Assembly (NCBI GenBank): GCA_963736445.1
Contig: CAVTOY010000014.1
Span: 124,001-188,000, forward strand
DNA length: 64,000 nt
Source of the DNA: Thiosocius sp963736445
GTDB taxonomy: Bacteria > Pseudomonadota > Gammaproteobacteria > Chromatiales > Chromatiaceae
Direction: 5' to 3'
In this document: piece by piece, positions 60,238 through 64,000 of the stretch
How the letters are laid out: every line of letters begins with the position of its first letter
Numbering within the stretch: the stretch's first letter is position 1
The notes under the pieces: model-generated
Told to the model about the DNA's origin: nothing
Databases searched by the model: none
The model's input: the letters and a program-made list of their open reading frames with translations, nothing else
Made by a program: the position numbers and the translations under genes

Positions 60238-60846
60238 ACGCTGGCGCCATGCCCCATCGCTGCCCTGATGCCAGTAGCCGGAGGGCGCCTCTTCCACCCA
60301 TACCTTCGCAAAGGTCGCACGCACATCCGCCTGCCACTCGGGATGCCCATTGGCCTTCGCGATCTCACTGTATAGCTTGGCGCGATCCGCGTTTTCGTCG
60401 GCCACCAGCTTCTTCAGCCGATTGCGATCGGCCAGCCCGACCGCGCCTAAGTCGCGAACACTGATCGATCCCTTGTTGTCGAAGCCGATAGCGCCGCTGC
60501 GATAGAAAGGCGCCAGACTCGACTGCCGGCCCTGCATACTGGATCGGATCGCACGGATGCCAGGCGTATTGATATTGATGTCCGCCTGCGCGGCCTGCGC
60601 GGCAGGCACCAGATTCTCGAGCAGCACACCGAGGGCAACCATCAATGGTCCGGCGCGCCGTTGGTGTGACTCCTTGTCGCCTTGGACCGGGGGAGAGGGC
60701 GCGTCGCTTTCCTCGCCCTTGAGGACATCTCGAACAATCGTACGCGCCGCCTCTTCCGCCGCCGCCGCGGGAAAATAGATATTGATGGTGACACACGCCG
60801 TTAACGCCAGGACAGTCAACGGATAACCAAGAATCTTTTTCAACAT
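60235..60846 (-). CDS. ydbL: YdbL-like lipoprotein (DUF1318)
   Basis: A 203-residue DUF1318 protein. A lipobox LTAC follows MLKKILGYPLTVLA, then TINIYFPAAAAEEAARTIV, the family signature; the C-terminal domain begins NINTPGIRAIRSSMQGR. I prefer ATG 60846, with GGAAG 6 nt upstream. An ATG at 60867 overlaps the ydbH stop and would also be coupled. YdbL works with YdbH and YnbE in lipid transport to the outer membrane. A central insert (about 45-85) is longer than in E. coli YdbL. No separate ynbE was found. Confidence 0.87.
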   Translation of the reverse strand: MLKKILGYPLTVLALTACVTINIYFPAAAAEEAARTIVRDVLKGEESDAPSPPVQGDKESHQRRAGPLMVALGVLLENLVPAAQAAQADININTPGIRAIRSSMQGRQSSLAPFYRSGAIGFDNKGSISVRDLGAVGLADRNRLKKLVADENADRAKLYSEIAKANGHPEWQADVRATFAKVWVEEAPSGYWHQGSDGAWRQR

Positions 60847-60863
60847 GCCATCTTCCGAGTTTT

Positions 60864-62918
60864 TCATTTCGCTGCCGCACCTTCTACCTGAATACGCCGC
60901 AGACGTTCAAGCAGATCCTTCCAGGCAACGCTGCGATTACGCCCAATGACGTCGATCCTGGGTAGGCCCGCGCCTTTGACAAGGTAGTACCCACCATCGT
61001 CGCGTGCAAGCCCGTCCAGCTCCGCCCGATCTCCGCGCAATGAGACCCTGAGATCGATCTTGTCGTAGGAGAACTCTTCAAAGAGACTCAGCAGACTCGC
61101 CGACAGGCCAGCCGGTATGCCACTACCCAGTTCAGTGAGGTTCTCGACGGCACGTTGACTGATACGGTGCCGTGAATCATCGTCCGCTGCGGTAAACAGG
61201 TGAAGATCGAAGCTGTCGGGCTGCCACGCCACCAGGCGCAGGTCTTCGAGGTTGCCGTCGAGGCGGCCCTCGATACGGCCGAACGAGAACGCCTGCGTCA
61301 GTTTCGCCAGACTCAGCCCGCGCAGCGTCGCGTCCGCCTCGAGTGTCGGCACACCACCCAGCGGATCGCCGATCTGCAGATCGCGGATCTCTATCGAGCC
61401 ATCGAATGCCTTGAGATTTAAGCCCCCGCCGACCGACAGGCGTTGATCGGCATAGCGCATGTCCTGCAGGCTTGCCGCGACAACGCCCGCAAAGGGCGGC
61501 CAGCCGAACGACCCGGTCAACCGTTCCAGCGAGATATTTCGCAATGAGGCACTGGCCTGCCAATGGGGGCTTTCCCCGGCCACCAGGGCGCCGCTTAGCC
61601 GGAAGCTGTCGAGCGCTGCCTGACCATCGAGTACCGGGATCACCAGCGGTTGCACCAACTCGAGCTGATCCCCGGCGAACCTCGCTTCAACATCGAAGCT
61701 GCCCAACGGAATCCGATAGACGTGCGCGCGCTCCACCTGTAAGCGAGAACGCGGCACCTCGCTAGCACGATCCCAGGCGATGCTTCCGTCAACCGGGCCA
61801 ATCGCGAAACGTCCCTGTCGATCCTCTATCTGGAGGTCGTTCAATTCGAGACCCGCCTGCTCGACCCCCGAGCCGTCGAAATGCATGACGATACCGAGAT
61901 TGCCTGTAGCATCCAGATCGTCGCCAGCCGTCCCGATCAGGAACGGTTGCAGCAATTTCTGGTAGAACTGCCCAGCCCACTCGCTATTGACGGCGATGGT
62001 GAGCTGCTCGATCGTTGACGCGCGCAGATCCGCTCGCCCGGTCCCCGACACCCTGACGGTATTCGCCAGGTCGACCGCCCAGGCATCGAGATCCAAGATA
62101 TTTCGCTGCGGCCGCCAGCTACCCTGGGCCGACGCCTGTAACGCAGTCTGCGACGCATCGAGGAACAGCGGCTCCGAGTAAGCCGCGCCACTCGGCCAGG
62201 CAAGCTTGGTGTCAAAGGACCAACCCGAGCCGTCGGCGCGCCCGCTGAGACTGATCTTGATGAGCAGGTTTTCGGCCGCCTGGCGGCCATCGGGCGACGC
62301 ATAGTCGAGCCGGTCGATCGCCAGGTCGGCAATCAGACGTCCTGGATCGCTAGATTGCCCCAAGAGTTCAACGACACCGCTGGCGCGGCCTGCCACGCCC
62401 CAGTCGGCCGGCAGTACCCCTCCAGGGATCAGACTATCAATCCGCTCGACTGGGACACGATGGGACCGCACCGCCATTGACCATCCGGCCGCCTGTGCCG
62501 AGGCCGTCAACGCCAGGGTGCCGGGGCCAATAGTGAGCTGCGGGATACGGATCGACCAATGCTCGGCGGACTGGAACATGCCTTGCCAGCTTGCCGATTG
62601 CGCAGCCAGCGGCGACTCCTCGAGGCGCAATCGGCCCTCGTCACAGTGCCAGCCCGGATCGATCCACTGCAACAACAGACAGTCGAGCCGCAGGCCACGC
62701 AATGCACCGTGGCCGCCCGGCAGATCGATATGTGCGATCTCCACGACCGCGCTGGCAGTCGCGGCGGCTGAGGAACGCAGCGTGATCGCGATTCCCTGCG
62801 CCTGCCAATCATCGCCCTCGATGGCGTCCACCGAGAACACAACCGCCACTTCGCCGCGGGCAATCCCCGCCAGCAGGCAGGCGCAGACCATGATCCAGCA
62901 TCCGGCGGGCGTCCTCAA
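60864..62918 (-). CDS. ydbH: YdbH-like AsmA-type lipid transport protein
   Basis: A 684-residue exported protein of the YdbH/AsmA-like group, thought to form a beta-taco bridge carrying phospholipids between membranes. A signal peptide or anchor lies at residues 1-22. The long middle is repetitive beta strand. The C-terminal DUF2125/dicarboxylate-type region holds ENLTELGSGIPAGLSASLL and VKGAGLPRIDVIGRNR, typical of YdbH. It is shorter than the 879 residues of E. coli YdbH. It is coupled to ydbL. Confidence 0.87.
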   Translation of the reverse strand: MRTPAGCWIMVCACLLAGIARGEVAVVFSVDAIEGDDWQAQGIAITLRSSAAATASAVVEIAHIDLPGGHGALRGLRLDCLLLQWIDPGWHCDEGRLRLEESPLAAQSASWQGMFQSAEHWSIRIPQLTIGPGTLALTASAQAAGWSMAVRSHRVPVERIDSLIPGGVLPADWGVAGRASGVVELLGQSSDPGRLIADLAIDRLDYASPDGRQAAENLLIKISLSGRADGSGWSFDTKLAWPSGAAYSEPLFLDASQTALQASAQGSWRPQRNILDLDAWAVDLANTVRVSGTGRADLRASTIEQLTIAVNSEWAGQFYQKLLQPFLIGTAGDDLDATGNLGIVMHFDGSGVEQAGLELNDLQIEDRQGRFAIGPVDGSIAWDRASEVPRSRLQVERAHVYRIPLGSFDVEARFAGDQLELVQPLVIPVLDGQAALDSFRLSGALVAGESPHWQASASLRNISLERLTGSFGWPPFAGVVAASLQDMRYADQRLSVGGGLNLKAFDGSIEIRDLQIGDPLGGVPTLEADATLRGLSLAKLTQAFSFGRIEGRLDGNLEDLRLVAWQPDSFDLHLFTAADDDSRHRISQRAVENLTELGSGIPAGLSASLLSLFEEFSYDKIDLRVSLRGDRAELDGLARDDGGYYLVKGAGLPRIDVIGRNRSVAWKDLLERLRRIQVEGAAAK

Positions 62919-63078
62919 AACTCTATGCTTCGATCATGGACTCTGCGCATCGCACCGAATGTGCGTTCGTCGCTACCTCAGGTCAAGCGCTTCGGCGCAC
63001 TGCACTCGCGCCGCATGCTGCTCGCTATCGGCGTGGCAAAGTGGTCGAGGGTGCGATAGGCGAACGTCGGCGCTCGCC

Positions 63079-64000
63079 TCAGACCCGCATTAAACCCATC
63101 ATCTCATCCACTGTCGTGGCCTCGAAGGTCTCCTGATCCGCACAGATCGCTAATATCCGATCCGCATTCTTCTGCGCAATGCGCCCCCGCAGGTAGCGTT
63201 CGAATTTCTCCTTCAACAGCGGGATGCCCTCGTTGCGACGACGCCGATGGCCCACTGGGTAGTCGATAGTCACGTTCTCGCTGGCGCTCCCATCTTTGAA
63301 GAACACTTGCACCGCATTGCCGATCGCCCGCTTGTCCGGCTCCAGGTACTCGCGCGTGAAGCGTGCCTCCTCGGCGACCTCCATCCGTTCGCGCAGCGCA
63401 TCGACGCGTGGATCTTTCGCCACTGCATCCTCGTAGTCCTCGGCCGTCAAACGACCGAAGATCAATGCAATCGCGACCATGTACTGGATGCAGTGATCAC
63501 GATCGGCCGGATTATCCAGCGGCCCTGTCTTGTTGATGATGCGGTCACCCGATTCTTGGGTCTGGATGACGATCCTGTCGATATCTTGCAGACGGTCTCT
63601 GACGACCGCGTGCAGCGCCAGCGCGGCCTCGACCGCGGTTTGCGCATGGAACTCTGCAGGATAGGCGATTTTGAACAGGATGTTTTCCATAACGTAGGTG
63701 GCGTATCCCTGGCTGAACGACAGCGCATTGCCCTTGAACAGCACATCCTGAAAACCCCAGCCCTTGGCGGTGATCGCGGACGGATACCCCATTTCACCGC
63801 GCTCTGCCATCAGCGCCAGAAACAATCCACGCGCCGAGGCATCGCCCGCGGCCCAGGACTTGCGCGACCCGGTGTTCGGGGCATGACGATAGGTCCGCAG
63901 CGCAGATCCGTCTAGCCAGGCATGCGATACCGCATTCAGCGTCTCGTCGCGCGCGCAGCCGAGCATCTGTGCAGCCACTGCCGCAGAGGCGATCCGCACC
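63079..64000 (-). CDS. prpD: 2-methylcitrate dehydratase PrpD, C-terminal part (cut by window edge)
   Basis: The C-terminal 307 residues or so of an MmgE/PrpD family enzyme; the N-terminal third lies beyond the right edge. Conserved segments include HAWLDGSALRTYRHAPNTGS, RKSWAAGDASARGLFLALMA and NPADRDHCIQYMVAIALIFG. PrpD dehydrates 2-methylcitrate in propionate breakdown. The open frame continues to the window end, so no start is assigned. The 160 bases between it and ydbH hold no gene. Confidence 0.9.
   Translation of the reverse strand, partial: VRIASAAVAAQMLGCARDETLNAVSHAWLDGSALRTYRHAPNTGSRKSWAAGDASARGLFLALMAERGEMGYPSAITAKGWGFQDVLFKGNALSFSQGYATYVMENILFKIAYPAEFHAQTAVEAALALHAVVRDRLQDIDRIVIQTQESGDRIINKTGPLDNPADRDHCIQYMVAIALIFGRLTAEDYEDAVAKDPRVDALRERMEVAEEARFTREYLEPDKRAIGNAVQVFFKDGSASENVTIDYPVGHRRRRNEGIPLLKEKFERYLRGRIAQKNADRILAICADQETFEATTVDEMMGLMRV

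Noticed and set aside
1..64000. tRNA, rRNA, CRISPR arrays, prophage or replication origin
   Set aside because: I looked for cloverleaf ends, regularly spaced repeats, phage structural genes and DnaA-box clusters and saw none; a covariance-model scan would be needed to exclude small RNAs.

Overview
The window is GC-rich and densely coding, and looks like a chromosomal segment of an environmental gammaproteobacterium of the Chromatiales or sulfur-oxidizer kind. The signs are an msh-type pilus cluster, HrpA, YchJ, YdbH/YdbL, PpnN, a SufBCD-SufT operon, B12-dependent ribonucleotide reductase and an ArsJ arsenic pathway. I saw no tRNA, rRNA, CRISPR array or intact mobile element.

Layout. 0-7 kb: leftward msh operon (mshI, mshI2, mshJ, K, L, M, N, E), cut by the left edge inside mshE. 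7-11 kb: small envelope and hypothetical genes, a thioredoxin-like protein, a lytic transglycosylase, a DUF938 methyltransferase, YchJ, and an AT-rich divergent pair (small membrane peptide and ribbon-helix-helix protein). 11-18 kb: HrpA, a Sel1 protein and a GGDEF-EAL protein. 18-21 kb: pntA-pntA2-pntB transhydrogenase, with pntA frameshifted. 21-25 kb: rfbBACD for dTDP-L-rhamnose, with rfbB frameshifted. 25-28 kb: DUF533, TelA and XpaC. 28-36 kb: OPT transporter, PilZ protein, pcm-nrdJ, ahcY, a class II glutamine amidotransferase and a Mut7-C protein. 36-42 kb: a leftward run hsp20-cbpA-cbpM-hsp20-gap-arsJ-degS-like behind a good sigma-32-type promoter. 42-44 kb: ppnN broken by about four frameshifts. 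44-46.5 kb: a small lower-GC island (IS3 remnant, CLC transporter with an internal stop, K+ channel) flanked by a 79-bp repeat of the arsM 3' end. 46.5-52 kb: arsM, then sufB-C-D-T-A-E without sufS. 52-57 kb: ABC ATPase, FtsX-like permease and AttH-like lipoprotein. 57-64 kb: APH/AAA kinase, methyltransferase, SixA-like phosphatase, ydbH-ydbL and a partial prpD.

Themes. Cyclic di-GMP recurs: MshE carries an MshEN domain, a GGDEF-EAL enzyme has both domains intact, and there is a PilZ protein. Arsenic handling is present twice: Gap-ArsJ for arsenate and ArsM for arsenite. The Gap-ArsJ pair sits directly behind small heat-shock proteins, which suggests joint induction.

Outside the genes, a family of short palindromic repeats (arm about TARCCTGGAAATCTCACCGG) recurs at least seven times. 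It often supplies the stop codon of the preceding gene. Several conserved genes (pntA, rfbB, gap, ppnN) carry single-base frameshifts in otherwise well-kept sequence, so consensus errors must be considered before calling them pseudogenes.
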